Positions 15,764-23,413 of a stretch of DNA of 23,413 nucleotides are shown here, piece by piece. The stretch lies in assembly GCA_016188575.1 (NCBI GenBank), contig JACPHN010000244.1:1-23413 (forward strand), written 5' to 3'. The position numbers were made by a program, and so were the translations under genes. Position 1 is the first letter of the stretch. Each line of letters opens with the position of its first letter. Under the pieces are notes generated by a model, which did not search any database, was not told the origin of the DNA, and saw nothing but the letters and a program-made list of their open reading frames with translations. The stretch is from Candidatus Schekmanbacteria bacterium. GTDB lineage: Bacteria; CSSED10-310; JACPHN01.

Positions 15764-16530
15764 GCGACGCCATCCTCGCCAGCAGCGAACAGGACGGCCA
15801 GCTCGAGCGGCTGATCCTCAATCGGCCCAAGGGAAACGTGCTCGATTTGGAGATGATCGCGGAGCTTGGCGCCCGGCTGGACTCGCTGCACCCGGTGCGG
15901 CCCGAGCTCAAGGCCGTCATGCTCGAAGGTGCGGGCGGCCACTTCAGCTTCGGCGCCTCCGTCGAGCAACATCTGCCGGCGTCGGTCGGCAAGCTCCTGC
16001 CGGCATTTCACAACCTTTTTCGCCAGCTCGAGGCGCTCTCGGTGCCGTCGGTCGCCGTGGTGCGCGGCCAGTGTCTCGGCGGCGGCTTCGAGCTGGCGCT
16101 GTGGTGCGGATGGATTTTTTGCGACCCGAGCGCGCGCTTTGCGGTTCCGGAGATCAAGCTGGCCGTCTTTCCACCGATCGCCGCGGCGGCCTTACCGTGG
16201 CGCATTGGCGGCGCGCGCGCGACCGATTTGATTCTGACGGGCCGGGCAATCACCGGAAGCGAGGCCGTTTCGCTCGGTCTGGCCGCATCTTGCACGGACG
16301 ATCCCGAGGCCGCTTTTCAGACCTGGTTCGCGGCGAGCCTGGCGCCGCTTTCGCCGTTGGCCGTCAAGCTCGCCTGGCGCGCGTCTCGCCGGCCGCTCGC
16401 CGCGGCGCTCGCGCACGACGTCCCGGAGTTGGAGGCGCTGTATCTCGACGAGCTCATGCGCCACGCCGATCCCGTCGAAGGGCTTACCGCATTTCTCGAG
16501 CGCCGCGCTCCACGCTGGACCAATCGATGA
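15760..16530 (+). CDS. dch: Cyclohexa-1,5-diene-1-carbonyl-CoA hydratase
   Basis: Dch hydrates the product of benzoyl-CoA reductase to 6-hydroxycyclohex-1-ene-1-carbonyl-CoA. The 256-residue product is a standard-length crotonase-fold enzyme with an early LNRPKGNVLDLEMIAEL stretch, the oxyanion-hole segments GHFSFGASVEQHLP and RGQCLGGGFELALWC, and a FAVPEIKLAVFPP strand. The GNVLDLEM and FSFGASVEQHLP patterns are the ones I associate with dienoyl-CoA hydratases of this pathway rather than beta-oxidation hydratases. The start is a GTG sharing GTGA with the oah stop, so translation is coupled. Placement between oah and the reductase genes supports the substrate. Confidence 0.9.
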   Translation: MSDAILASSEQDGQLERLILNRPKGNVLDLEMIAELGARLDSLHPVRPELKAVMLEGAGGHFSFGASVEQHLPASVGKLLPAFHNLFRQLEALSVPSVAVVRGQCLGGGFELALWCGWIFCDPSARFAVPEIKLAVFPPIAAAALPWRIGGARATDLILTGRAITGSEAVSLGLAASCTDDPEAAFQTWFAASLAPLSPLAVKLAWRASRRPLAAALAHDVPELEALYLDELMRHADPVEGLTAFLERRAPRWTNR

Positions 16531-17693
16531 CCCGCGCGGAAATCGTCGACTGGGCGCTACGGCTCTATGAGGATCTCGACCTCGCATCCGTGCGCTCCTG
16601 GCTCGCCGCGCATTCGGGTCGCCACGCCTGCGGCTACCTCCCCGTCTACGCGCCGCGCGAGGTGATCCGCGCTGCCGGCATGCTGCCGGTCGGCATTCAT
16701 GGCGGGGGCGACCAGATCGAAATTATCCGCGGCGACGCCTATTATCAGTCCTACATCTGCCATCTGCCGCGCTCGGTCATCGAGCTCGCCGAGTCCGGCA
16801 GGCTGTCGGCCCTCTCCGCTGTTCTTTTTCCCTCGACCTGCGATGTGATCCGCAACTTGTCGGGCATGTGGAAACTGATGTATCCCGGCGTCTACGTGCG
16901 CTACGTCGATGTGCCCCAGCTCCGAGACGTCGCGGCGGCGGGCGCGTTCTGGACCACCGAGCTTCGCACGCTGCAGCGCGAGCTCTGCCGCGTCGGCGGC
17001 CGCGATCCGAACGACGACGACCTGTGCGCTGCGATCTCGGAGTACAACGTCGCGCGCCGCCTCGTCCGCACGCTGTACGCGGCCCGGCGCGAGGACCCGG
17101 AACGCATCCCCACCGAAGAGCTCTACCTCCTGATGCGAGCCGGCGAGGTCGTCCCGGTAGACCTCTTCATCGCTCGGGCGCAGGCCTATCTCGCCGCCAC
17201 CGAGCGCGAACCCCGCCGCGCTCGCGACCGCATTCGCGTCGTGGTCATGGGGGCCTTTTGCGAGCAGCCCCCGCTGGCGCTCATCAAGACCATCGAGCGG
17301 GCCGGGTGCGCCATCGTCGACGATGACTTTCTGCTCGGAAACCGCTTCCTGACTGCGGACGTCGCCACCGCCGGAGATCCGGCCGCCAACCTGGCCGAGA
17401 CCTTCATCCGGCACGCCGTGGCGACCTCCGTGCTCTACGAGCCGAATCCCGCGGGCAAGCGGCAGCTCGTCGCGCAACGCGTCCGCGAGGCGCGGGCCGA
17501 CGGCATCATCTTCGCTTCGCCGAGCTTCTGCGACCCGAGCCTGCTCGACCGGCAGCTCCTCCGCGCCGCCGCCGACGTCGAGGGGATCCCGAGCATTGCG
17601 TTCAAGTACGCCGAAAATACCGGACAGCTCCAGCCGTTCCGCGAGCAGGCCGGAACGTTCGCGGACTCCATCAAGCTGTGGGGAGGTGTCTGA
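16527..17693 (+). CDS. bcrC: Benzoyl-CoA reductase (class I, ATP-dependent) subunit C
   Basis: Together with BcrB, this subunit binds benzoyl-CoA and the Fe-S cluster where the ring is reduced; it belongs to the 2-hydroxyacyl-CoA dehydratase D family (HgdA/HgdB-like). The 388-residue length fits BcrC, near 387 in Thauera. Visible motifs include ACGYLPVYAPREVIRAAGMLP, the cluster-Cys segment FPSTCDVIRNLSG, VYVRYVDVPQ, a central VVVMGAFCEQPPLALI and a late FASPSFCDPS, with IAFKYAENTGQL near the C-terminus. The ATG at 16527 overlaps the dch stop as ATGA. The frame stays open upstream to 15705, but that part is dch read out of frame. Its stop overlaps the bcrB start by 1 nt. Confidence 0.93.
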   Translation: MTRAEIVDWALRLYEDLDLASVRSWLAAHSGRHACGYLPVYAPREVIRAAGMLPVGIHGGGDQIEIIRGDAYYQSYICHLPRSVIELAESGRLSALSAVLFPSTCDVIRNLSGMWKLMYPGVYVRYVDVPQLRDVAAAGAFWTTELRTLQRELCRVGGRDPNDDDLCAAISEYNVARRLVRTLYAARREDPERIPTEELYLLMRAGEVVPVDLFIARAQAYLAATEREPRRARDRIRVVVMGAFCEQPPLALIKTIERAGCAIVDDDFLLGNRFLTADVATAGDPAANLAETFIRHAVATSVLYEPNPAGKRQLVAQRVREARADGIIFASPSFCDPSLLDRQLLRAAADVEGIPSIAFKYAENTGQLQPFREQAGTFADSIKLWGGV

Positions 17694-18970
17694 TGAGCGA
17701 ACCGCTCAAGGACCACGCCATGGTCTTGCAGAAGGAGATGATCGCCGACCACTTCCACCGCCTGGAAGCGGCACCCGAAACGGGCGACAAGGTTGTCTAC
17801 ACCTTTGTGCCGGGTAACCTGACGGAGCTCGTGCGCTCATTCGGCGCGTTGCCCCTGTTGCCGGAGATCAACGCCCTGCAGTCCGGCATGCGCGGGAAGA
17901 GCCGCGACTACATCGCCGAAGCGGAAAGGCTCGGGCATTCCGAGGACGTCTGCACCTACGTCAAGTGCGACATCGGCATGGCAAAAAGCGGCAACGTCGG
18001 CCCCATTGGCACGCGCCTGCCGCGACCCGACTTGCTCCTGCTGTCCTATACCGGATGCTATACCTTCATGAAGTGGTTCGAGCTGCTGCGTGAGGAATAC
18101 CAGTGCCCCACGGTGTTTCTCCACATCCCCTACCAGGGCGATGGACACCTGGAGCCGGAGCACCGGGCGTATGTCGTCAAGCAAGTAAAGGAGCTCGTGA
18201 TTCCGGCGCTTGCGGCGCTGACGGGGCGGCAATACGATGCCGACCGCCTGCGCGAGAACCTCGCGCGGAGCGCCCAGGCCGAAGACGATCTCGTCGCCGT
18301 GCTCCAGTCGGCCAAACGCGTCCCGAGCCCCATCGACGCCTACTTCGGCGCCGTGTACTACGTCGGGCCGATCTTCAGCGCATTTCGCGGCACGCCCGAG
18401 GGCGTGGCCTACTACCGCGCGCTGCGCGCAGAAGTGGAGGAGCGCGCCGCGGCCGGTCTCGGCCCGATGACGCCGGTCGGCCCGCTCAACGACCAGCGCT
18501 ATCGCCTCGTCGTCGAAGGCCCGCCGAACTGGACCCACTTTCGCGAGTTCTGGTCGATGTTCGCCGAGGAAAAGGCCGTCGTCGTCGCCTCCACCTACAC
18601 CAAGGTCGGCGGCACCTACGACTTCGGCTTCCGGCACGATCCGAGCGACCCGCTCGGGACCATGGCGGACTACTGCGGTGGCTGCTACACCAATCTCAAC
18701 CTGCCCTCGCGCGCTGAGATGCTCGCATCGTATGTGGCGGACTATCGCGCCGACGGTTTCCTGATCAACTCCGTGAAGTCGTGCAACTCGTTCTCGGCCG
18801 GGCAGCTCATGATTCTTCGCGAGGTAGAACGGCGGACGGGAATTCCTGGAGCGTTCGTCGAATCGGATCTCGTCGATCCGCGGTATTTTTCTGCCGCGAA
18901 CATCAAGAATCGCGTCGAGAGTTACTTGCAGATGATCGAAGCGCGACGACCTGCCGAGGGTGCTTTATGA
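17693..18970 (+). CDS. bcrB: Benzoyl-CoA reductase (class I, ATP-dependent) subunit B
   Basis: BcrB is the larger substrate- and cluster-binding subunit that pairs with BcrC. The 425-residue product (about 436 in Thauera) has [28 protein letters not shown] near its start, then [10 protein letters not shown] and [15 protein letters not shown] carrying likely cluster cysteines, [10 protein letters not shown], a [12 protein letters not shown] helix and the closing [18 protein letters not shown] segment. Start choice is clear: GGGAGG lies 6 nt before the ATG, which shares one base with the bcrC stop (TGATG). Its own stop shares ATGA with bcrA. Nothing is truncated. Confidence 0.94.
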   Translation: MSEPLKDHAMVLQKEMIADHFHRLEAAPETGDKVVYTFVPGNLTELVRSFGALPLLPEINALQSGMRGKSRDYIAEAERLGHSEDVCTYVKCDIGMAKSGNVGPIGTRLPRPDLLLLSYTGCYTFMKWFELLREEYQCPTVFLHIPYQGDGHLEPEHRAYVVKQVKELVIPALAALTGRQYDADRLRENLARSAQAEDDLVAVLQSAKRVPSPIDAYFGAVYYVGPIFSAFRGTPEGVAYYRALRAEVEERAAAGLGPMTPVGPLNDQRYRLVVEGPPNWTHFREFWSMFAEEKAVVVASTYTKVGGTYDFGFRHDPSDPLGTMADYCGGCYTNLNLPSRAEMLASYVADYRADGFLINSVKSCNSFSAGQLMILREVERRTGIPGAFVESDLVDPRYFSAANIKNRVESYLQMIEARRPAEGAL

Positions 18971-20247
18971 GGTGCGTGGTCGGAGTCGATCTCGGGTCCA
19001 CGACGACCAAGGCGGTGATTCTCGGGGAGAGCGGCGAAGTGCTCGGCCGCGGGATCACCAACTCGCGGGCGGATTACGGACACGCGGTCCGCGTGGCGCG
19101 CGCCGAGGGATTCATCGCCGCGCGCTTCGCGCTGCTTCGCCGAGCAGTCCGCGAGATCGCGGGGCCGGAGGAGCTGGCGCGGTTGCTGCGGGCGTTTCGC
19201 GTCGAGCAGACGCTGACGCAGATGGCGCGATTGCAGGAGCTCGTCCAGACGGAGGCTGCCGCTGCGGTGCGCGGCCCGCTGCGCCACAGACTCGAGGTGG
19301 TCATCGACCGGGTCTTTGCGCGGGTAAACGCCGAGGAAGAGGCGTGGTTTGCGGCCGTGGCGGCGGCGCCGCGGTCCGATTTTTTCCGCGACGCCATGGG
19401 CTCCGCCTATACGCGCATCGCCGAGGAGCTCGCGGAGCCGGCCGGAGGGGTGACGTTCGACCTGCTCCTCGGGCTCTACGACAAGTGCATCATTCGCGTC
19501 GAGAACGAGCCACTGGCGCTTGGTTTTCGCGAGCACATCGGCGCGGCGCTGCGCCGGCTCGGCGAGCCGCCGGGCGTGCGCGCGGCCGTGGAAGCTGCGG
19601 CCAGCACGGAATTCGCGGAAGTCGGCACCGTCGGGACCGGCTACGGCCGCGCACGGCTGCCGTTTCCAAAGGAGCAGATCCGCTCGGAAATTCTCTGCCA
19701 CGGGCTTGGTGCGCACGCGATGTTTCCGGGAACGCGCACGGTCCTGGACATCGGTGGCCAGGACACCAAGGCGATTCAGGTTGACGCCACCGGGATCGTG
19801 ACAGGGTTCCAGATGAATGACCGCTGCGCCGCCGGCTGCGGGCGCTACCTCGGTTACATCGCCGACGAGATGAATATCGGCCTGCACGAGCTCGGTCCGC
19901 TGGCGCAGCAGAGCCAGCGCCGGGTGCGCATCACCTCCACGTGCACCGTGTTTGCCGGCGCGGAGCTGCGCCAGCGCCTGTCGCTCGGCGAGCGTCGCGA
20001 GGACATCCTCGCCGGGCTGCACCGGGCGATCATCCTGCGCGCCATGAGCCTGCTGGCACGTTCCGGCGGCATCACCGACGAATTCACGTTTACCGGCGGA
20101 GTCGCCTGCAACGCGGCCGCGGTGCAAGCGCTGCGCGAGCTGGTCGGCGAAAGCTACGGGGCGCGCCGCCTCAACATTTCATCCGAAAGCATCTTCACGG
20201 GTGCGCTCGGAGCGGCGCTGTTCGCGCATCGGATGGTGGCCGCATGA
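18967..20247 (+). CDS. bcrA: Benzoyl-CoA reductase (class I, ATP-dependent) subunit A, ATPase/electron activator
   Basis: BcrA and BcrD form the ATP-hydrolysing module that drives electrons from reduced ferredoxin into the BcrBC core. The 426-residue ASKHA-family product has the phosphate-1 loop [13 protein letters not shown], phosphate-2 [11 protein letters not shown], and the two cysteines expected to hold a 4Fe-4S cluster shared with BcrD: C287 in [12 protein letters not shown] and C326 in [11 protein letters not shown]. About 150 helical residues (roughly 50-200) are inserted after the first strand. That insertion makes it as long as the Thauera-type A subunit (about 438) and clearly longer than HgdC-like activators (about 260-280). 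It starts at an ATG overlapping the bcrB stop and ends overlapping bcrD. Confidence 0.93.
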   Translation: MRCVVGVDLGSTTTKAVILGESGEVLGRGITNSRADYGHAVRVARAEGFIAARFALLRRAVREIAGPEELARLLRAFRVEQTLTQMARLQELVQTEAAAAVRGPLRHRLEVVIDRVFARVNAEEEAWFAAVAAAPRSDFFRDAMGSAYTRIAEELAEPAGGVTFDLLLGLYDKCIIRVENEPLALGFREHIGAALRRLGEPPGVRAAVEAAASTEFAEVGTVGTGYGRARLPFPKEQIRSEILCHGLGAHAMFPGTRTVLDIGGQDTKAIQVDATGIVTGFQMNDRCAAGCGRYLGYIADEMNIGLHELGPLAQQSQRRVRITSTCTVFAGAELRQRLSLGERREDILAGLHRAIILRAMSLLARSGGITDEFTFTGGVACNAAAVQALRELVGESYGARRLNISSESIFTGALGAALFAHRMVAA

Positions 20248-21104
20248 CGGTGAGCGCGGGTATCGACGTGGGAAACGGCGCAGTCAAGGCGGTGGTGATG
20301 AGCACCGGTGCGAACGGCCCCGAGCTCGTGGCGCACGCGTGCGGGCGCATCCGCAAACGCGACATCGCGGCGGTGGTAGACGAGGTGTTTCGCCTGGCGG
20401 CCGACAGCGCGGGTGTCGAGCGAATCCACTATGTGGCGACCACGGGTGAAGGGGAAGACGTGGAGCTGGCGACGGGTCACTTCTACGGCATGACGACGCA
20501 TGCGCGCGGTGCGCTCTTTCTGGAGCCGCGGGCCACCGCTGTGCTCGACATCGGTGCGCTGCACGCGCGCGCCGTCGCCATGGATCCGCGCGGTCGCGTG
20601 CTACGGTACAAGATGACCAGTCAGTGCGCCTCGGGGTCGGGGCAGTTCCTCGAAAACATCGCTCGCTATCTCGGCGTCTCGCAGGCCGAGATCGGCCCGC
20701 TGTCCCTGCAGGCGGCCGATCCGGAGAAGATCAGCTCGATCTGCGCGGTGCTCGCGGAAACGGACGTTATCAACATGGTGTCGCGCGGCATTTCCGCCGC
20801 CGATATTCTGCGTGGCATCCACGACAGCATGGCAGTCCGCTTTGGCCGCCTCCTACGATCCATCGACGCGGATGGTGTCGTGTTCCTGAGCGGCGGGCTT
20901 GCGCTCGACGTCGGGCTGCAGGCGGCGCTCGCCGCGGCGCTGGACAAGGAACGAACGGCGGCCTCTGGAGTGCCGCCCCTCGCGCTGGCGTCGCACGTTC
21001 TGAGCATTCATGCCGGCGCCATCGGCGCCGCGATCTGGGGTGCATATCGCTACGAAAAGCTAGGGCTTGGAGGCACAGCATGGACGAGAGCCGGAGCCGC
21101 CTGA
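20244..21104 (+). CDS. bcrD: Benzoyl-CoA reductase (class I, ATP-dependent) subunit D, ATPase/electron activator
   Basis: This is the second ATPase subunit, partner of BcrA. The 286-residue product (about 282 in Thauera) has [13 protein letters not shown] at the phosphate-1 position, [14 protein letters not shown] at phosphate-2, cysteines C128 ([19 protein letters not shown]) and C167 ([18 protein letters not shown]) for the bridging cluster, and [10 protein letters not shown] near the adenosine site. GALH in place of GGQD in phosphate-2 is what I recall for D subunits, so it is not a defect. The last 25 nt overlap the acetyltransferase gene. With bcrC, bcrB and bcrA the enzyme is complete; no ferredoxin gene follows. 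Confidence 0.92.
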   Translation: MTVSAGIDVGNGAVKAVVMSTGANGPELVAHACGRIRKRDIAAVVDEVFRLAADSAGVERIHYVATTGEGEDVELATGHFYGMTTHARGALFLEPRATAVLDIGALHARAVAMDPRGRVLRYKMTSQCASGSGQFLENIARYLGVSQAEIGPLSLQAADPEKISSICAVLAETDVINMVSRGISAADILRGIHDSMAVRFGRLLRSIDADGVVFLSGGLALDVGLQAALAAALDKERTAASGVPPLALASHVLSIHAGAIGAAIWGAYRYEKLGLGGTAWTRAGAA

Positions 21105-21961
21105 GCATTCGCACGCTCACGGTCGATGACTTTGAACGGCTGGCGCGCATCGACGAGAAGTACACCGGCCGCCGGCGCAGCCGCTGGTTCTCCGGGAAAC
21201 TGAAACGCGCCCTCGACGACTCCGACGTCTGCATCTCGCTAGGCGCCGAGCTCGACGGCGTGCTCGTCGGCGCGGTGCTCGGCAACCTTCACTACGGAGA
21301 ATTCGGCCTGCCGGAGCCCGTCGCCGTGTTCGACACCATTCTTGTCGACCCCGCATACGAGCGACAGGGCGTGGCGAGCGCCCTCGTCGAGCATCTGGTC
21401 CGCAACCTGAAGGCGCTGCGCATCTCGATCCTGCGCACGGAGGTCGCCTGGGACGAGCAGAAGCTGATCGGGTTCCTGGCGCGCAAGCAGTTTCGCCCGG
21501 CTCCAAGGCTGGTGCTGGAGCTCGATCTGGAGGCTGCCGCCACGTCGGAGGATGAGCTAGCAGAGGAAATGGCCTGTTCACCGCTTTCCCGGCATTTCCT
21601 TCGGACCGCGCGGCAAAGTGATCTGGCGCCTGCGGAGCCGGCAGGCGCAACTCTCCCTCCCCCCCCGCGCGCGGGAGCCTGCCGTTGCGGTGAGCACCGC
21701 AAGGAGCTCCCCCTCGGCCTGCCGGTGCAGGTGACGGCGACAGCTCCGCATTCGTTGCGGAGCTCGACCTCGGGGGCGGCGCTGGCAGCTCTCTGCTTCT
21801 ACCGACGCCGAATCCCTGATGCCGAGCCCTGTTGCCCTGAAGCGGACCGCGGTGCGGCGAGTGAGCCACGCAGCAGGAAAAGGAGTCCTCATGCTCGTTT
21901 CCGGCTACAGCGAGGAACGGCCGGATCTGGCATAATCATTGCATTCCAAGCGGCCGAATGA
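21080..21961 (+). CDS. GNAT-family N-acetyltransferase with repeat-derived C-terminal tail
   Basis: The ATG at 21080 lies 25 nt inside bcrD, so the gene is translationally linked to the reductase operon. Residues 1-155 form a GNAT domain: IRTLTVDDFERLARID, GAELDGVLVGAVLG, and a motif-A region FDTILVDPAYERQGVASALVEHL that binds acetyl-CoA (E-R-Q-G-V-A rather than the usual R/Q-x-x-G-x-G/A). Target unknown. In Rhodopseudomonas palustris the Pat acetyltransferase silences benzoate-CoA ligase and related ligases, so post-translational control of an acyl-CoA ligase is an attractive inference. After about residue 160 the ORF runs through a block of perfect hairpins into Pro/Arg-rich residues, ending at 21961 only because no stop intervenes; that tail is probably not a real domain. 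Confidence 0.75.
   Translation: MDESRSRLSIRTLTVDDFERLARIDEKYTGRRRSRWFSGKLKRALDDSDVCISLGAELDGVLVGAVLGNLHYGEFGLPEPVAVFDTILVDPAYERQGVASALVEHLVRNLKALRISILRTEVAWDEQKLIGFLARKQFRPAPRLVLELDLEAAATSEDELAEEMACSPLSRHFLRTARQSDLAPAEPAGATLPPPPRAGACRCGEHRKELPLGLPVQVTATAPHSLRSSTSGAALAALCFYRRRIPDAEPCCPEADRGAASEPRSRKRSPHARFRLQRGTAGSGIIIAFQAAE
21626..21764. repeat. Array of three perfect hairpins (REP/MITE-like) within the GNAT ORF tail
   Basis: Hairpin 1: GCGCCTGC at 21626-21633 pairs with GCAGGCGC at 21641-21648 (8 bp, 7-nt loop). Hairpin 2: TTGCGGT at 21685-21691 pairs with ACCGCAA at 21696-21702 (7 bp, 4-nt loop). Hairpin 3: AGCTCCGCA at 21742-21750 pairs with TGCGGAGCT at 21756-21764 (9 bp, 5-nt loop). A long C tract with CTCCC/GGGAG arms lies between the first two. 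The block looks like a mobile or repetitive extragenic element rather than coding DNA. It could terminate or stabilise the long bcr mRNA. Confidence 0.55.
21928..21943 (+). promoter_or_regulatory. Predicted sigma-54 (RpoN) promoter
   Basis: TGGCAT-N5-TTGCA at 21928-21943 fits the TGGCAY-N5-TTGCW consensus completely, with GG (21929-21930) and GC (21941-21942) separated by the required 10 bp. The predicted start near 21954 is about 32 nt before the small Cys-rich gene, leaving room for its ribosome site. An enhancer-binding activator would be needed; I did not identify its binding site upstream. Confidence 0.55.
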
Positions 21962-21985
21962 TCAACTCTCTCAGGAGATGTTGCG

Positions 21986-22246
21986 ATGCGTGGTTTGGTC
22001 GCTCTTTCGATTGCTCTGTCGACCCTGACCCTCGCGGGTCCCGTCGTCCTCTCGGGGCCGCGCGTCGCGGAAGCCGCTGGATGCCAGCAGTGCGTCAGAA
22101 AGCTTGGAGTATCGATGTGCAAGCCCGTTGCCGGCGAGGGTTTTTCGAAATGCAACGTCAAGACGAACGGCGACTGCGATTTGTCGGGATACTGCTCCGA
22201 TGGCAAAGGAGATGACGGAGATGAGCCGTGGCCGTGGTATTTCTAG
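21986..22246 (+). CDS. Small secreted Cys-rich protein of unknown function
   Basis: The ATG at 21986 has AGGAG at 21973-21977 with an 8-nt spacer. The 86-residue product begins with a signal peptide (MRGLVALSIALSTLTLAG core, cleavage probably after the AEA near residue 30). The mature ~56 residues contain six cysteines (33, 36, 45, 56, 64, 70), enough for three disulfides, and end in an acidic then aromatic tail (DDGDEPWPWYF). I recognise no family. The compact Cys-knot-like layout suggests a stable extracytoplasmic peptide, or a metal- or cofactor-binding one. It appears to have its own sigma-54 promoter and is followed 16 nt downstream by a hairpin. An ATG at 21958 in another frame lacks a signal peptide and is not preferred. 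Confidence 0.7.
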   Translation: MRGLVALSIALSTLTLAGPVVLSGPRVAEAAGCQQCVRKLGVSMCKPVAGEGFSKCNVKTNGDCDLSGYCSDGKGDDGDEPWPWYF

Positions 22247-22262
22247 GCCGACTCCGGAGATG

Positions 22263-22280
22263 GCCGGCCGCCTGGCCGGC
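22263..22280 (+). terminator. GC hairpin after the Cys-rich gene, possible terminator or attenuator
   Basis: GCCGGCC at 22263-22269 pairs perfectly with GGCCGGC at 22274-22280 around a 4-nt loop. No T tract follows directly, only a weak CTTT about 20 nt later. It would therefore be an imperfect intrinsic terminator, or a stability hairpin separating the abundant small-protein message from the next gene. Confidence 0.4.
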
Positions 22281-22319
22281 GCCCTCGACCTTCAAACTTT
22301 ACCGTGAGGACACGACATC

Positions 22320-23413
22320 ATGAACCGCCATCAGAGAAACCCTTTTGCCATCGGCTCCGCTGCGATTGTCGTATCGGCCCTCATTCTGCTCGCGGCGGCA
22401 TTTCGCCTGATCCCTGGCGTTCCCGGCGCAACGTCTGGTCGACCCGCGGATAGCGCCGCGCCGGATCGAAACGGTGCCCTGGGACCTGCCACCACCACCA
22501 ACAACGCGCAGTCAACCGCCTGGCGAAGCCCCCAGTCCGGTCCCGCGAGTCAGCAGCCGGCGACCTTCGGCCTGGAGCGAGCCGCGGCGCGTGATTCTTC
22601 TGCTGCCGCATCAACGCCCGCAGAGGGGCACAAGCAACTGTCCTCGGCACGAGGGAAGCTCGCCCACAGCGCGGCTTCGGCTGCCGATGCGCTGGACGGG
22701 AGCCTTCCGATCGATACGGCACCCGTCGAGGTCGAGTACGCCACGATCGCAATCACCCCTGATAACGCGGCAGTGGGCGAGACGATCACAGTTGCCGTCC
22801 GACTTTGTTGCGATCCTGCGCTCGAAAGCGCGGTGACCGCAGTGGAAATCGACCTTGAGCAGGTCGAGGTTCCTGGGCGGCTTATCGGCATCAAGGCGAC
22901 TGCCGCGACGGGGCTGGAAGCCAAGCTCACCCCGCATGACGGCCATCTCATCTCCGGGCAGTACCGCGCGTGGGGGGTAACCGTTTCGCTGGCAAGCGGC
23001 CGCACGATCGATCTCGGAGCGGAACAACTGCGTGCCCGCGACCCTGCGCTTTCCGTCGTCGATTCAGCGGCTCCGCTATCCATCGCGCGTGCGCGAATCG
23101 TGTCGGCGGAAACCAGTACGGCCGGTCCGATGCCGAGCCTCGAGGTCGCCGTTGACGACGATTTTCGCGGCACTGGCACCCTCTATCTACTGGCGCGCCA
23201 CCTCGACTCCGGCTTGCCGATGCAGAGCGTTGGCCCCATCCTTCTACCATACAGTAGGCACTCTCTGATTGAGCTTCGCCGCTGGCGAAAATCAGGCCAT
23301 CTGTGCCGGCCAGAATTCGACCAGGGTGCGAATCCGAAATTTCAACTGAGTCGCGGTTTCACGGGAGCATCAGGCAATCAAGAGCGACGGGAAAGGGCCT
23401 TGGCAACGGTCCG
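22320..23413 (+). CDS. Membrane-anchored protein of unknown function (3' partial)
   Basis: The ATG at 22320 has GAGGA 9 nt upstream, and the frame is open to the window edge, so at least 364 residues are visible. Residues 8-32 are a single hydrophobic anchor or signal (SAAIVVSALILLAAAFRL). A Ser/Ala/Pro/Gln-rich linker follows to about residue 135, then a beta-rich region (ATIAITPDNAAVGETITVAV, with an adjacent Cys-Cys pair, and LEVAVDDDF), which resembles an Ig-like or cohesin-like extracellular domain but cannot be assigned. After about 23245 codon use becomes less GC-rich and the protein less domain-like (RHSLIELRRWRKSG), which could mean a domain boundary or a frameshift. It follows the Cys-rich gene on the same strand and may share its export or regulation. 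Confidence 0.65.
   Translation, partial: MNRHQRNPFAIGSAAIVVSALILLAAAFRLIPGVPGATSGRPADSAAPDRNGALGPATTTNNAQSTAWRSPQSGPASQQPATFGLERAAARDSSAAASTPAEGHKQLSSARGKLAHSAASAADALDGSLPIDTAPVEVEYATIAITPDNAAVGETITVAVRLCCDPALESAVTAVEIDLEQVEVPGRLIGIKATAATGLEAKLTPHDGHLISGQYRAWGVTVSLASGRTIDLGAEQLRARDPALSVVDSAAPLSIARARIVSAETSTAGPMPSLEVAVDDDFRGTGTLYLLARHLDSGLPMQSVGPILLPYSRHSLIELRRWRKSGHLCRPEFDQGANPKFQLSRGFTGASGNQERRERALATV

Noticed and set aside
15705-16526. Upstream extension of the bcrC frame
   Set aside because: It is dch read in another frame; family length and the ATGA overlap fix the start at 16527.

Overview
The window is GC-rich bacterial DNA with GC-rich third codon positions and every supported gene on the + strand. 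Several traits together (a Ser/Thr kinase fused to an AAA-type ATPase and TPRs, a DUF4388 domain, a sigma-54-type promoter, and large secreted multidomain proteins) suggest a deltaproteobacterium in the broad sense, such as Myxococcota, Desulfobacterota or a related uncultured lineage. That is an inference from gene content, not a phylogenetic placement.

Layout. (1) 1-5196, cell-surface genes: the 3' end of a large protein with an HExxH zincin motif; a small secreted protein whose reading frame is broken near 1692-1694; and a ~990-residue secreted, C-terminally anchored protein with repeated beta-sandwich-like modules and a divergent TIM-barrel glycosidase-like domain. (2) 5255-9434, three tightly spaced DNA-handling genes: DUF4388-TM-double ComEA-type HhH, a ComEC-type metallo-beta-lactamase protein without the channel, and a protein with two complete Cas4/RecB-type Fe-S nuclease domains in tandem. 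(3) 9481-13146, a 1221-residue kinase-ATPase-TPR regulator with a TTG start behind a near-perfect Shine-Dalgarno. (4) 13572-21104, the clearest part: had-oah-dch-bcrC-bcrB-bcrA-bcrD, encoding ATP-dependent (class I) benzoyl-CoA reductase and the three enzymes that take its dienoyl-CoA product to 3-hydroxypimelyl-CoA. The genes are chained by 1-4 nt overlaps, with a plausible promoter at 13433-13462 and a GNAT acetyltransferase overlapping the end of bcrD. (5) 21620-23413: a run of perfect hairpins inside the GNAT ORF tail, a good sigma-54-type promoter, a small Cys-rich secreted protein, another hairpin, and the start of a membrane-anchored protein of unknown function that runs off the window.

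How the genes work together. The bcr/had/oah/dch block is a full benzoyl-CoA dearomatisation and ring-opening route: BcrABCD makes cyclohexa-1,5-diene-1-carbonyl-CoA, Dch hydrates it, Had oxidises the 6-hydroxy compound with NAD+, and Oah opens the ring hydrolytically. The ferredoxin, its reductase and the benzoate-CoA ligase are not in the window. The 5255-9434 genes look like one DNA-processing unit, possibly extended by the kinase gene. This is the most likely place for something undescribed, but its function is inference only. No rRNA, tRNA, CRISPR array, transposase or integrase was recognised.
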